Counted from the stretch's first letter, positions 1 through 8,086 are shown. The stretch is 64,000 nucleotides of DNA from Bin87 sp965261925 (GCA_965261925.1 OZ253486.1:744001-808000); one strand, 5' to 3'. A program made the numbers and translations. The notes: generated by a model not told the origin, from the sequence alone.

Positions 1-548
1 GTCACCCACGCCGTCCGCCAGTCATACCCCGTTATGATCAGCTGCATCGCCCAGGGGACGATGGCCAGGCCGGCCCCCTTGGCTATGGCGTCCACGGCCA
101 GCCCCATCGGACGCCGCCGGACGAACCAGTTGCTGATGGCGGTGGGCAGCCCCAACTCCATCGGCCCGGAGAAGATCATCCTCCCCGGAACGTACAGGAA
201 ATAGAAGGCCAGCGGATGGGTGACGAAGGCCAACCCAATGGCCAGCGCACCCGTGGCCAATGAACCCGCCCCGAGGATTACTCCGGCGCCGTACTTGTCC
301 AGCCATCTCCCCACGATGGGCGAAATGAAAACCGCGACCAGCCCTCCCAGGCTGACCGCACCGGAGAACATCCCCACCGACCAACCCATGGATTGGGTCA
401 TCGGAACAACGAACACGGAAAGGGTCGCCACCGCCATCACGGTCCGGGTGGACAGGCTCAACGCCACCCCGTTCCCCGCGATTACCCAGCCGTAGTAGAA
501 GGGCAGGGCGTGGGCCAGCCTCGTCCGCCAGGCGGTAACGTTGGTCAT
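1..548 (-). CDS. MFS transporter, N-terminal part (cut by window edge)
   Basis: Reading leftward from an ATG at 548 the frame stays open to the window edge (182 codons). It gives a short soluble start (MTNVTAWRTRLAHALPFYYG), then hydrophobic helices typical of major facilitator permeases. The loop motif after the second helix is seen as GRWLDKYGAG (family consensus GxLaDrxGrr), and the helices around it (LSVFVVPM, SLGGLVAVFISPIVG, LVFVTHPLAFYFLYVPGR) fit the first half of a 12-helix protein. The family moves small solutes, often monocarboxylates, across the inner membrane by ion-coupled transport; the substrate cannot be read here. The C-terminal half lies outside the window. No partner gene is visible; 600 bases of non-coding DNA separate it from the next gene, on the other strand. 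Confidence 0.85.
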   Translation of the reverse strand, partial: MTNVTAWRTRLAHALPFYYGWVIAGNGVALSLSTRTVMAVATLSVFVVPMTQSMGWSVGMFSGAVSLGGLVAVFISPIVGRWLDKYGAGVILGAGSLATGALAIGLAFVTHPLAFYFLYVPGRMIFSGPMELGLPTAISNWFVRRRPMGLAVDAIAKGAGLAIVPWAMQLIITGYDWRTAWV

Positions 549-1185
549 TGCTCTACCCCGAAAGCCGGCCGTTGCATACCGGTCTACGCATGGCGGGGCC
601 GGTCCCGCGCCAGGCGTCCCGGCTATTGATCAAAGGTCCGGCCGTTCCAGCTCGAGTCCTAACCGTGACCTGACCCCAGTGGTTGTACCACTTTCCGTGT
701 TACTCCGACCAATGTCGGGACAGCACCCTCGGGCAGGTTGGTCTGCGACGCCGAAAGTGTTCGGAGTTGTCAGGTTTCCTTGTCTGGAACACGTCGTTCC
801 TGCGAAAGCAGGAACCCAGAGCTCCTGCGCCCTGAGAAACGTGAGAACAGCAAGGATTTGCTGGATACCGGCTTTCGACGGTATGACGGTTTTGGTGTTG
901 AGCTGCCACCTCGAATCTGAACAGTTACCCGGCGCCGAAGGCGAATAGCCCAGGGAACTGTGCGGTGTAGGTCTGCAGAGCATACAGGTGAGCCATGTTC
1001 TATCCAGCGGCCTGGCCCGAGCAACGGTCATGGCCGACGAAGCGTCGTACCATAGACCCATTCTGCTGCTCGATCCATGCCTGGCGCGAGCCACAACAAA
1101 TCGGCCGGCGCATGCGCGGGTATTTTACAAACGCGTGCCGTAATGATACGTTATGCCATGTTACCCCAACCTTGGCGGGACGGAA
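549..1185. other. Intergenic region between divergent genes
   Basis: I see no convincing gene here. The frames in both directions have poor composition and look like shadows. The stretch contains the inverted-repeat element at 792-888 and presumably the promoters of the two diverging genes, but no clear -35/-10 pair stands out. Confidence 0.5.
792..888. repeat. REP-type inverted repeat (short interspersed palindrome)
   Basis: The left arm at 792-818 (cgtcgttcctgcgaaagcag...) is mirrored imperfectly by the right arm at 861-888 (ctggataccggctttcgacg...). The arms have the familiar form of dispersed bacterial palindromes that read 'gtc-attcc-gcgaaagcggaa...ggattcc-gctttcgc-ggaatgac'. The roughly 40-base spacer carries no gene. 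It would form a long hairpin in either strand. The role, whether non-autonomous mobile element or transcript-stabilising hairpin, is not visible. Confidence 0.7.
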
Positions 1186-2742
1186 ATGCCCGAACCAGAA
1201 AATGCCCGGGACCGCGTCATAGTGCAGCGGATTCGCACCGGGGACACCTACGAGGCCATTGGCAATGATTGCGGCATCACCCGCCAACGGGTGCAGCAGA
1301 TCGCCGAGCGCTACGGCGTGAGGCCGCTGCGGGTGGACGAGAAGCCACTGGGTGAATCCGAACTCCTGGTGGCCCGGCTGCTGGAATCGGAACCGCGCCT
1401 CTCCTACCGGGAGGTGGCGGAGCACACCGGCCTGTCCCAGGGGCAGGTGCGCCGCGTTGCAGAGAAGGCCGGTGTGTCCTGGATGCGCTGGCCGGTGTAC
1501 CGGAGAGGCATTCAACCCTGGGACTACGACGGGGACGCCGACAGCGGGTGTTGGATCTGGCGGCACGGGAAGTCGGCCCAAGGGCACGGAAGGCTCAACG
1601 TGGGGAAAGGACGGTCGGAATACGCCCACCGCTTTGCCTACGAACAGCGGCACGGGCCCATTCCGCCCGGCGCGGCGATCATCCACCTCTGCGGCAACTA
1701 CTCCTGTGTCAACCCGGAACACCTGAGCGTGGATCACGCACTGGAAGGTGCGATGGCTGAGCGGCAGCAGGTTGATTTCGCGCTGGCCTGCGGCGTGGCC
1801 GATGTCGCCGGGGAATTCGAAGAGCATCTGGAACTGGACGTTGATGATGCCAACACGGCGGCTCAGGTCGGACAACCCACTGTAAGGGCGGGAACCTTCA
1901 AGCCAAACGGCCGGACCACAATGGCCCTGGTGTACGACTTCGACGGGACCCTGGCTCCCGGCAACATGCAGGAGAGGCAGTTCATCCCCGACATCGGGAT
2001 GACCCCCGGCGAGTTCTGGAGCGAGGTGGACCGCCTATCCCGCGACAACCAGGCCGACGGTGTGCTCATGTACATGTATTACATGCTCCGGAAAGCGGCT
2101 GAGGAAGACGTGCCGGTGCGGTTGGGCGACCTGCAGGAGCGCGGCCGGTGGCTGGAGTACTTCCCCGGGGTGCTCGGTTGGTTCGGCCGCATCAATGAGT
2201 ACGGGGAGAGCCGCGGAATTCTGGTCGAGCACTACATCGTGTCCTCGGGCAACGCCGAGATCATCGAGGGTACGCCGGTGGCAAACCTGGTGGACCGCAT
2301 CTACGCCTCCCGGTTCCTGTTCGACCGGAACGGGGTGGCGGTGTGGCCGGCGCTGGCGGTGAATTACACCACCAAGACGCAGTTCCTGTTCCGCATCAAC
2401 AAGGGGGCCCACGACCTGAGCGACGACCGGGGCATCAACCGGTTCGTGAAGCAGGAGGACCGGCCGGTGCCCTTTGAGAACATGGTGTACATCGGGGACG
2501 GCGAGACCGACGTGCCCTGCTTCCGGCTGGTGAAGGACCTGGGGGGGTTGTCGGTGGCGGTATTTCCGCCGCGAACTCGGAACGCGAGCCAGAATGCCCA
2601 GCGGTTTGTGGATGAGGGGCGGGTGCACTGCGTGGCGCCGGCCGACTACACGGAAAACAGCCGGTTGGACGGGCTGGTCAAGGCGAACATTGACCTGCTG
2701 GTCAATCGTGAGGCGTTGGGCCTGGCGATGGTCCGGAGCTGA
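1186..2742 (+). CDS. HTH - HNH nuclease-like - HAD phosphatase-like fusion protein
   Basis: One uninterrupted frame seems to join three parts. Residues about 1-100 hold two helix-turn-helix-like segments (ITRQRVQQIAERYGV and TGLSQGQVRRVAEKAGV). Residues about 110-185 resemble HNH_3 endonucleases (GCWIWRHG, then HLCGNYSCVNPEHLSV, the family's C-x4-C-x-N-P-x-H-L signature). From about residue 245 there is a HAD-superfamily hydrolase with motif I VYDFDGTLAP and a late acidic motif YIGDGETDVPCF (motif IV, magnesium binding). I chose ATG 1186, which has a purine-rich GGGACGGA just upstream and starts the HTH directly; ATG 1153 is in frame too. A second plausible start is ATG 1921, immediately before the HAD domain, so this could be a HAD gene onto which an HNH gene has run because its stop was lost. 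The linker (about residues 187-244) has no recognisable domain. Confidence 0.7.
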   Translation: MPEPENARDRVIVQRIRTGDTYEAIGNDCGITRQRVQQIAERYGVRPLRVDEKPLGESELLVARLLESEPRLSYREVAEHTGLSQGQVRRVAEKAGVSWMRWPVYRRGIQPWDYDGDADSGCWIWRHGKSAQGHGRLNVGKGRSEYAHRFAYEQRHGPIPPGAAIIHLCGNYSCVNPEHLSVDHALEGAMAERQQVDFALACGVADVAGEFEEHLELDVDDANTAAQVGQPTVRAGTFKPNGRTTMALVYDFDGTLAPGNMQERQFIPDIGMTPGEFWSEVDRLSRDNQADGVLMYMYYMLRKAAEEDVPVRLGDLQERGRWLEYFPGVLGWFGRINEYGESRGILVEHYIVSSGNAEIIEGTPVANLVDRIYASRFLFDRNGVAVWPALAVNYTTKTQFLFRINKGAHDLSDDRGINRFVKQEDRPVPFENMVYIGDGETDVPCFRLVKDLGGLSVAVFPPRTRNASQNAQRFVDEGRVHCVAPADYTENSRLDGLVKANIDLLVNREALGLAMVRS

Positions 2743-3099
2743 GCCGGCGGATCGCCTTCCCAGGTTGCCGCCAGTGGTCACGACGCCGACGCTGATGAGC
2801 CGGGTACAGCAGGAGTGCCGGCCAAGCCCAAGACGCCGCCGCCTGCCGGCGAGGCGGGTGAAAAGCTGCCCGTGCCTTACCGCCCGCGCCGGGTTACTTG
2901 ATGCTGGTGGAGAATTCGCTCAACAATGCAACCTGATTAGTCAGATCGTGATATTGGGATATTGACATGGATCCTCATCTGTGGTGGCGTAATTACAACG
3001 ATCAACCAGAGCCGCAGCGTTGCCACCATTGAGGGCCGCCAAACCTGCGCCCAGAGTTGACGGAATTAAACCGGGGGTGAGCCACCTACGGCTACCCCA
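2743..3099. other. Intergenic region with a possible gene-end remnant
   Basis: No complete gene. The + frame 2773-2901 reads as a proline-, alanine- and glutamate-rich tail ending KLPVPYRPRRVT-stop, which looks like the C-terminus of a lost protein, in keeping with the decayed element downstream. This is a weak reading. No promoter or terminator is evident. Confidence 0.3.
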
Positions 3100-3507
3100 T
3101 TGGCTGCGTACGACGCGGCGCCACTTCCCCCACCCTCGCCGGCGCCTTTGGCCGTTTATCTGTTAGCCGACGGCGTTCCCACCGAGATCGTCGGCATCGA
3201 CGACTTCGATATCACGGTGGAGAATCCCAGCAGCGAGGACGCTGATGCTCCCGAGTTGGACATCACGTTGTCTTACGACCCCTCCGACCCCGAGCACCGC
3301 GCGCTGATTGCGGGTGGCGACGGCGGCACGGTCACCGTGCGCGTCGCCACCCGCGACCCCCACGGCGCGGCCATTGCCTGCCGGGAGATGGACTGCACCG
3401 TGGTGCGCTATCGCCTGTCCATGGACGAACGCTTCCGCGACGACACCAAGCGGCTGCGGGTCAACTTTGACCTGGAAGCCGTGGGTGAGGCGTGCATCAT
3501 CGGCTAA
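3100..3507 (+). CDS. Small beta-rich protein, paralogue 1 (function unknown)
   Basis: The 135-residue product is acidic with alternating hydrophobic pattern. It shares a clear line of similarity with the gene at 3745: AVYLLADG...GIDDFDITVENP matches TVYLLIDG...GIVDFNLTVENP, and ITLSYDP and CTVVRYRLSMDE match LTLDYDP and VSVLRYSISLHR. The two are tandem duplicates that diverged. No known domain is recognised; the layout of short beta strands and position in a decayed element next to an integrase and tRNA would suit a phage structural protein, but this is a guess. The only start in frame is TTG 3100, so the true start is uncertain. Confidence 0.6.
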   Translation: MAAYDAAPLPPPSPAPLAVYLLADGVPTEIVGIDDFDITVENPSSEDADAPELDITLSYDPSDPEHRALIAGGDGGTVTVRVATRDPHGAAIACREMDCTVVRYRLSMDERFRDDTKRLRVNFDLEAVGEACIIG

Positions 3508-3744
3508 CCCGATGGTCGGGAGCACGGTTTGCGGGGAGTGCGCAAGTGCGCCCCGTGGCCGGACGGAGCGTCTTCGGCGGTTCGCCCCCAGGTGAATTGC
3601 AGGCCCTCCGCATACCCCGCTTCCGGTACGGTTCCGCCTGAAACTGCGGACCGGCCGATGACCGCGCTCCCGACCCGTCTCACGGCCGAGGCGGACGCGC
3701 TTTCCGGTTGAGCCGCGTCCCCTCGGCGACTGCGAGGAATACCA

Positions 3745-4254
3745 ATGACCACACCAATCAACGCCGACCCCATGACGGTGTACCTGCTGATTGACGGCGA
3801 GGAGCCGGCGGCCGTGCCGGGCATCGTCGACTTCAACCTCACGGTGGAGAACCCCGAGGTGAACGAGGAGCCGGGCGATACCCGACGCGTCAACCCGCGC
3901 CGTGCGCAACAACTGCGCCGGAGGCGCCGGGCCAACCCGGGCGATCTCAGCCTGACGCTGGACTACGACCCCTGCGACTGGGTGCACCAGGAGTTGCTGG
4001 CGGCCGGAGAGGCCGACGTCATGCTCACGCTGCGCTTTGCCATGAGCGACGGCACGGGGCATACGGTGATCGCCCAGGACGTGGACGTCTCGGTGCTGCG
4101 CTACAGCATCTCGCTGCACCGGCGGAACCGCCGACGTCCCAGCGACGACAATCGTCCTCACACCTTCGAGGCGGACCTGCGGTTGCAGCGCCACGGCGAC
4201 TTCCGCGGCGTGGCGCTGAGCGCGCCGGTTGACGCCTCACCGTTTTCACCCTGA
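3745..4254 (+). CDS. Small beta-rich protein, paralogue 2 (function unknown)
   Basis: The 169-residue product starts at ATG 3745 behind the purine run GCGAGGAATACCA. It is the diverged duplicate of the gene at 3100 (shared VYLL-DG, DF-TVENP, YDP and RY-S motifs) but carries an extra basic, arginine-rich insertion at about residues 50-63 (RRVNPRRAQQLRRRRRANPG). Such a charged loop could bind nucleic acid or other polyanions; that is inference. The family is not recognised. Together the pair is the best-preserved part of the element between 2.7 and 6.1 kb. Confidence 0.65.
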   Translation: MTTPINADPMTVYLLIDGEEPAAVPGIVDFNLTVENPEVNEEPGDTRRVNPRRAQQLRRRRRANPGDLSLTLDYDPCDWVHQELLAAGEADVMLTLRFAMSDGTGHTVIAQDVDVSVLRYSISLHRRNRRRPSDDNRPHTFEADLRLQRHGDFRGVALSAPVDASPFSP

Positions 4255-4415
4255 CTCGACCTGTCCCGGTTGACCTTCGGGTCAACCCCCTGTCTCCGCG
4301 CTATTCCGTCCGGAGCCGAGCGTCGGGGCAACATGCCTGCCCAGCGTCAACGCGGCGGTCTGCCAGGCGTCCGGCTCCGATTGCGGGCCTGAGAGCGCAC
4401 CATCAGGATTTCGAA

Positions 4416-4624
4416 ATGAAGAACAAGCCCACGGTGGCCGTGCTGGCATTCTCGCTGGGCGGGTTCGCTGCCGACCAGTTCTAACTGAACGAGCGTCCCA
4501 AGCGTCTGTGGTGGCTGCTGCTGCTCCGGTGGCCGGCGTGCTGGCCCTGATCGCGGCGATAAAGTACCTCACCATGTCGGAGGTGGAATTCGACCGTCGC
4601 TACAACGGTCCATCGATCGAATGA
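4416..4624 (+). pseudogene. TM2-domain protein, inactivated
   Basis: TM2 proteins are small membrane proteins with two helices joined by a short turn. Here the frame starts MKNKPTVAVLAFSLGGFAAD, then QF, and stops at TAA where the family has the tyrosine of its DRFYLG motif (TAC would give DQFYLN). A shifted frame resumes after about 4500 with an Ala/Val/Leu/Ile-rich helix and ends IKYLTMSEVEFDRRYN, the usual end of TM2 proteins. So one nonsense change and one frameshift separate it from a standard gene of about 70 codons. A terminator-like hairpin follows. Confidence 0.7.
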
Positions 4625-4643
4625 CCGTCGTCCCTCACGACCC

Positions 4644-4675
4644 GGCCCCGTCCGCCACGGGCGGGGCCTTTGCTG
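4644..4675 (+). terminator. Rho-independent terminator-like hairpin
   Basis: GGCCCCGTCC at 4644 pairs over ten bases with GGGCGGGGCC ending at 4668 (loop GCCAC), followed by a weak TTTGCT tract. It sits directly behind the TM2 pseudogene and would have ended its transcript. The short T run lowers confidence. Confidence 0.5.
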
Positions 4676-4728
4676 CAGACGGACGTAAAGCAGACCGGTC
4701 GGGCGCCGGAGGTGGCGGATATGTCCAG

Positions 4729-5034
4729 ATGAAGGAACCCCCTCGCAAAGAACTGAGCGATGCGGAAGTGGGGGAGAGGATGCTTGCTGCTTCACCGATG
4801 CTGGAGGCGCTGGAACAGAGGCTGCTGCGCAACCGCAGGCGGATACACAGATCGTCGAGGCAATTCAATCGGTCTCGGAAATCGCAAAAGGCTGCCGGGA
4901 AGCCCACGTCGCAATCTGCATCTGCTCGGCAGTCACCGCCTCAGCGGTGGACCGAATGGCCGCATGGGTTCGGCGCATCCCGCACCCCAGTCAGGTCGCA
5001 TCCAGGACTCATGGTCCCGACTTTCGCCCCATGA
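4729..5034 (+). pseudogene. Frameshifted hypothetical gene
   Basis: ATG 4729 opens a sensible helical protein (MKEPPRKELSDAEVGERMLA, then SPMLEALEQRLLRNRR). After about 4846 the natural continuation is in another frame (ADTQIVEAIQSVSEIAKGCR, then EAHVAICICSAVTASAVDRM), whereas the original frame turns into low-complexity Ser/Arg/Lys. This points to a frameshift in a small acidic helical protein of unknown role belonging to the same decayed element. Confidence 0.4.
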
Positions 5035-5053
5035 CGATGGGTGCCAACCGACC

Positions 5054-5221
5054 ACGACCACCATCCGGTTCCCGATCTTCAACCAAAAGAACCTCGAGCT
5101 CAAAACCTGCTACCACGTGGCCCGGCTCTACCCCGAGCACCGGAGCATCCACGTCGAGTTCAGCCGAGAGGAAGTCTCATCGGGCACACCGGCCGGGAGA
5201 TGGCTGGTGGTGACGATCTGA
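5054..5221 (+). pseudogene. C-terminal fragment of a small hypothetical protein
   Basis: Only the last part of the frame here looks like protein (TIRFPIFNQKNLELKTCYHV, then ARLYPEHRSIHVEFSREEV...WLVVTI-stop). No start codon lies at its beginning, and the upstream part of the frame has frameshifted composition. It ends 46 bases before a gene with an excellent ribosome-binding site, suggesting the two once formed an operon. Confidence 0.35.
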
Positions 5222-5267
5222 TCACCGTCAAACCGCTTCCAATTGCCCACCCAACGAGGAGGTCGCA

Positions 5268-5657
5268 ATGCCTGAATACACCGAGTTGGAGATCGCCGTT
5301 TTGACCATGCCGAGAGACGATCTCAACGAGGCGGCCAGGATCATCGTCGATTGGACCGGCCGCCTGCTGGACGGACGGCTGGAGGATGCCGAGACCCGGG
5401 AGGACCGGCGCTACGATATGCCCGAAGACCTGCGGCCGTACCTGGGAGTGCTGGGCGGGCTGCGGGACCGGGTGTCAAACGTGCTGGACGCCATCGATAA
5501 CTTCGCGCGCTATTTCCCCACAGAAGGAGAGGTGGAGGATGGCGACTCCCTGGTCGAGTTCTACGAGAGCGAGGCGTTTGAAAACGCTCCGAAAGTGAGA
5601 CTGAGGGTTGCTGCCGACTCGATGGACGCTGTGGATGCTCTCCGATTCGGTCAATAG
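5268..5657 (+). CDS. Hypothetical acidic helical protein
   Basis: The 129-residue product begins at ATG 5268 preceded by the strong ribosome-binding site ACGAGGAGGTCGCA. It is acidic and mainly helical (LEIAVLTMPRDDLNEAARII, LGVLGGLRDRVSNVLDAIDN) with no transmembrane segment or known motif. The stop codon TAG lies at 5655-5657, directly at the start of an IS fragment, so the natural C-terminus may have been replaced. It belongs to the decayed element beside tRNA-Ser. Confidence 0.6.
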   Translation: MPEYTELEIAVLTMPRDDLNEAARIIVDWTGRLLDGRLEDAETREDRRYDMPEDLRPYLGVLGGLRDRVSNVLDAIDNFARYFPTEGEVEDGDSLVEFYESEAFENAPKVRLRVAADSMDAVDALRFGQ

Positions 5658-5822
5658 TTAACTGGTCAGCGAAAACGTCAGGCCATGAAGGACTTGACAT
5701 TTAATCAGCAAGAACAAACCCGACCCCAAGTGCTCAACATCGTTTTGGAACACCAGCTCTCGATGGCCCAAGCCGCCGAGTTGCTGGGGGTAAGCGAACG
5801 CTATGCCTGGCGGCTTCTGTCG
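5657..5822 (+). mobile_element. 5' fragment of an ISNCY-like insertion sequence
   Basis: The fragment starts with the end sequence TTAACTGGTCAGCGAAAACG, related to ends at 36941, 39600 and 46706 in this window. It carries ATG 5685 and the first 46 or so codons of a transposase (MKDLTFNQQEQTRPQVLNIV, then LEHQLSMAQAAELLGVSERY) with its helix-turn-helix. At about 5822 the frame leaves transposase sequence and runs antisense through an integrase remnant, so the IS is cut short there. Confidence 0.7.
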
Positions 5823-5825
5823 GGC

Positions 5826-6071
5826 TGCACTGGTCTCGCGCTTTTCAGCCAGCGGGTCGCGGCCTTCCCGAATGATCCTGACGTTGACCAAAGCCGCTTT
5901 GTGAGCTTCCGCCAGGGTAACCGTCGGATACCCACCGAGGCCGAGATTCCTTCGTTTCCCATCAATGGTGATCCGTTGGAACCAGTACTTGGTCCCGGAA
6001 TCTTCCACCCGAAGATTCCGGCCGCCTCCGTCTGAATAGATTCCCTTGTCCTGGACCGATTGAACGAACAC
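5826..6071 (-). pseudogene. P4-type tyrosine integrase, N-terminal fragment
   Basis: The leftward frame contains the arm-binding (DUF4102) domain of prophage and island integrases: GIYSDGGGRNLRV, KYWFQRITIDGKRRNLGLGG, YPTVTLAEAHKAA and EGRDPLAEKR. The first in-frame start is GTG 6071; upstream codons SKRKRNAPSAV may belong to it. The catalytic domain with its R-H-R-Y residues is missing because the frame runs into the IS fragment at about 5825. It sits about 110 bases from the 3' end of tRNA-Ser, the usual attachment place for this integrase class, so it marks an old island insertion. Confidence 0.8.
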
Positions 6072-6184
6072 CGCGGAAGGTGCGTTTCGTTTGCGTTTTG
6101 AAGGCAGGACGCCTTGCCCTGCCGATACCAGTTCTATACCTTTTTGACGGATGCAGCAGGTTTTTGCCGGACTTTACTGGACGC

Positions 6185-6225
6185 AAAAATGGCCGTGCCC
6201 TATCTGATGTAAGTAGGGCACGGCC
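6185..6225 (-). terminator. Terminator of the tRNA-Ser transcript
   Basis: A perfect 12-base inverted repeat (GGCCGTGCCCTA at 6191 and TAGGGCACGGCC ending at 6225, 11-base loop) is followed on the minus strand by ATTTTTG. This is a textbook factor-independent terminator lying just beyond the 3' end of the tRNA gene. Confidence 0.8.
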
Positions 6226-6253
6226 AAAAGTGGCATCTATTCACGATGTAAAA

Positions 6254-6343
6254 TGGCGGAGAGGGCGGGATTCGAACCCGCGAGAGGTGTTACCCCCTAC
6301 GCGATTTCCAGTCGCGCCCATTCGTCCACTCTGGCACCTCTCC
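6254..6343 (-). tRNA. tRNA-Ser (anticodon GGA)
   Basis: Reading leftward, GGAGAGGTGCCAGAGTGGAC begins a class II tRNA with acceptor stem GGAGAGG/CCTCTCC, anticodon loop CTGGAAA (anticodon GGA, decoding UCC/UCU), a long variable arm and T-arm GGTTCGAATCC. The CCA end is encoded at 6254-6256. A terminator and an integrase remnant follow downstream. Confidence 0.95.
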
Positions 6344-6442
6344 GCGGCTGTCGGCCCGGTCCAAACGAACCTGGACCATCCAGTGTCTTGACGGACGGGT
6401 CAAAATTATAGCATGGCAGGTTCAGCCTTCGCGCCGCTGGCG

Positions 6443-8086
6443 TTACCGTGCGGCGGGCTGGTAGACCTCAGTGTCAGGGTGGTATTGGAACCATCCGAAC
6501 CAGAAGGAAGTCAGGCTCGGGATCCGCCGGAAAACCTGCGGCGGATCAGACTGATTGACCAGTCCGGATTCGGTGATTTGCCAACGTACGCCGGTTTTAT
6601 CTACCAGCACGGACGGCTGCGCATCGGCATCGTCCCGGGACGGCAGCGCGAATTCGGTATTGCCGCGCTCGTAAATGCGGCCGGCCCGTGATGAGGACGA
6701 AGCCACGACGACCACGTTCAGACCACCCACGGTGTCGTTGATCAGCCGGACGTCCTGGAGATCCGCCACGCGGTAGGCTTTGGCGCTATCCCCAATGGAC
6801 AGCCCGACCACGACTTCCTTCGGTTCAAACGTGATATCGCGATTCCACACGGGGAACATCACCTCGTCAGAGGTGAAATAGTCGTAGTAAATGGCGCGGG
6901 GATCGTTCTCGGGGACGTAGAAATCGGGCGGGTAGATCCCGGTGTCCCGAGACAACACGGTGGTGTCGGGGTGCTCGTCGAGCCACTCTTCCCAAGTGGT
7001 GACCACCGACGGGAAAAATGGTTGCCTGATGCCCGAATCGGCCAGGGGGCCGATGACCGGTTCGCCGATGAACTGGTTCCAGAGCGACCGGGTCGCGCGG
7101 TCGTACATCACCTTGTTGCTGCGGTAGAGCAGGCCGGAGGTACCGAAAGTGGTGGCTTCGCCGTTGACGATGCCGGAATACACGATTCCGGTGCCGCAGA
7201 GGGTTCAATACACCAGCGAGATCGGCTCGCCGCCCAGCACGTCGTTGGCCAGTTCGTGGGCGTTCAGCACCCGCAGCGGGTAGGCGCGGTGCTCGCCGTT
7301 GATGGACACGCCAAACACCCGATCGCCGGGCCACATCCAGGTCGCCTGCTCGGGAAGGATGTGCGGCGGCTGCTCCAGCGGAGGGATGCCATCGAGGCGC
7401 ACGCCGCCCCAGACCACCTCGGTGAGGTCAACCCGCGAGCGGGTGATGCCGGGCTCCAGGATGGCGCCAATGGCAGGGTCGATCAAGGCCAAGGAGTCCA
7501 CCTTCCAACGAGGGTACTGGGAAGGCGGAGCGTACTCGTCCATGCGCGGCCCGACCCACTCCCGCCACCGGCGGCGGTCCAGATCGAAGTCCTGGCCGGT
7601 GAGGGCAGTCAGCGTCTTGATCGATTGGCTGGCCACGTCCCGGTTCCTGAAGAACTTGATCGCTTCCAGGATGACCACGACCTGGGATTTGTCGAGGTAC
7701 TCCTCGGTATCCGCCAATGCGTCCAAGGTGGTCTCCGACGGGTGGTCCATACCGTGCCAGATGCGGAACATGGTCCGGTTGGAGTCGTAGGTGACCTCGG
7801 TGGGCTGGGCAACTGGGACCGGGCTGGAAATAGTCGGCTCGCCCGTGGGAACGGAAGCGCCAGCCGTCGGTTCCGCGGTTGGCGCCGGCGGCATCGTCAA
7901 CGCGGGGTCATCCGGCTGGGGAGGCGGCTCACCCCCGCAGGCCAGTCCAATCAGGCCGGCCAGGAGCAGGAGGAAGATGATCGCTAGGCGCAAGGGGATT
8001 ACCCGGGTCCGATTTGGAGGATACCGGCAAGGGATGACGAGAGGCAGCGTGTCTGGCGAAATGTCATGAAGCCGGCGAACTGTCAT
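6443..8086 (-). CDS. DUF3179 lipoprotein with one in-frame TGA (candidate selenoprotein)
   Basis: The two open halves 8086-7208 and 7204-6443 share one frame and together make a normal DUF3179 protein. The N-terminus holds a long positively charged segment, a hydrophobic stretch and a lipobox (LLLLAGLIGLACGG), so the product is probably anchored outside the membrane, followed by a Pro/Thr-rich linker. DUF3179 motifs follow on both sides of the interruption: AYPLRVLNAHELANDVLGGE before it; TTFGTSGLLYRSNKVMYDRA, SLWNQFIGEPVIGPLADSG and SFWFGWFQYHPDTE after it. The family's YCxLCG motif appears as VY-TGA-TLCG: TGA at 7207-7205 stands exactly for the first cysteine of CxxC. With the hairpin just downstream this could encode selenocysteine (UxxC). 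The alternative is a simple TGC-to-TGA nonsense mutation. Start: ATG 8086 overlaps the stop of the upstream gene (ATGA); TTG 7993 would give a shorter signal peptide. Confidence 0.75.
7173..7207 (-). promoter_or_regulatory. SECIS-like hairpin behind the in-frame TGA
   Basis: On the mRNA, UGA (7207-7205) is followed by 13 bases, then CCGGAAU (7191-7185), loop CGUGU and the exact complement AUUCCGG (7179-7173). The apical loop begins 20 bases after UGA and has a G in its first two positions. Published descriptions of bacterial SECIS elements use a 16-37-base UGA-to-loop distance and a G at that place; this one meets both. A 7-bp stem can also occur by chance in GC-rich DNA, so the assignment is tentative. 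Confidence 0.45.

Noticed and set aside
1000..1875. 291-codon leftward frame opposite the HNH domain
   Set aside because: Antisense of the HTH-HNH frame, no motif; the + strand carries the signature residues.
3163..4194. 343-codon leftward frame across the two paralogues
   Set aside because: The paralogues on the + strand share sequence in the same frame, which shows that strand is coding.
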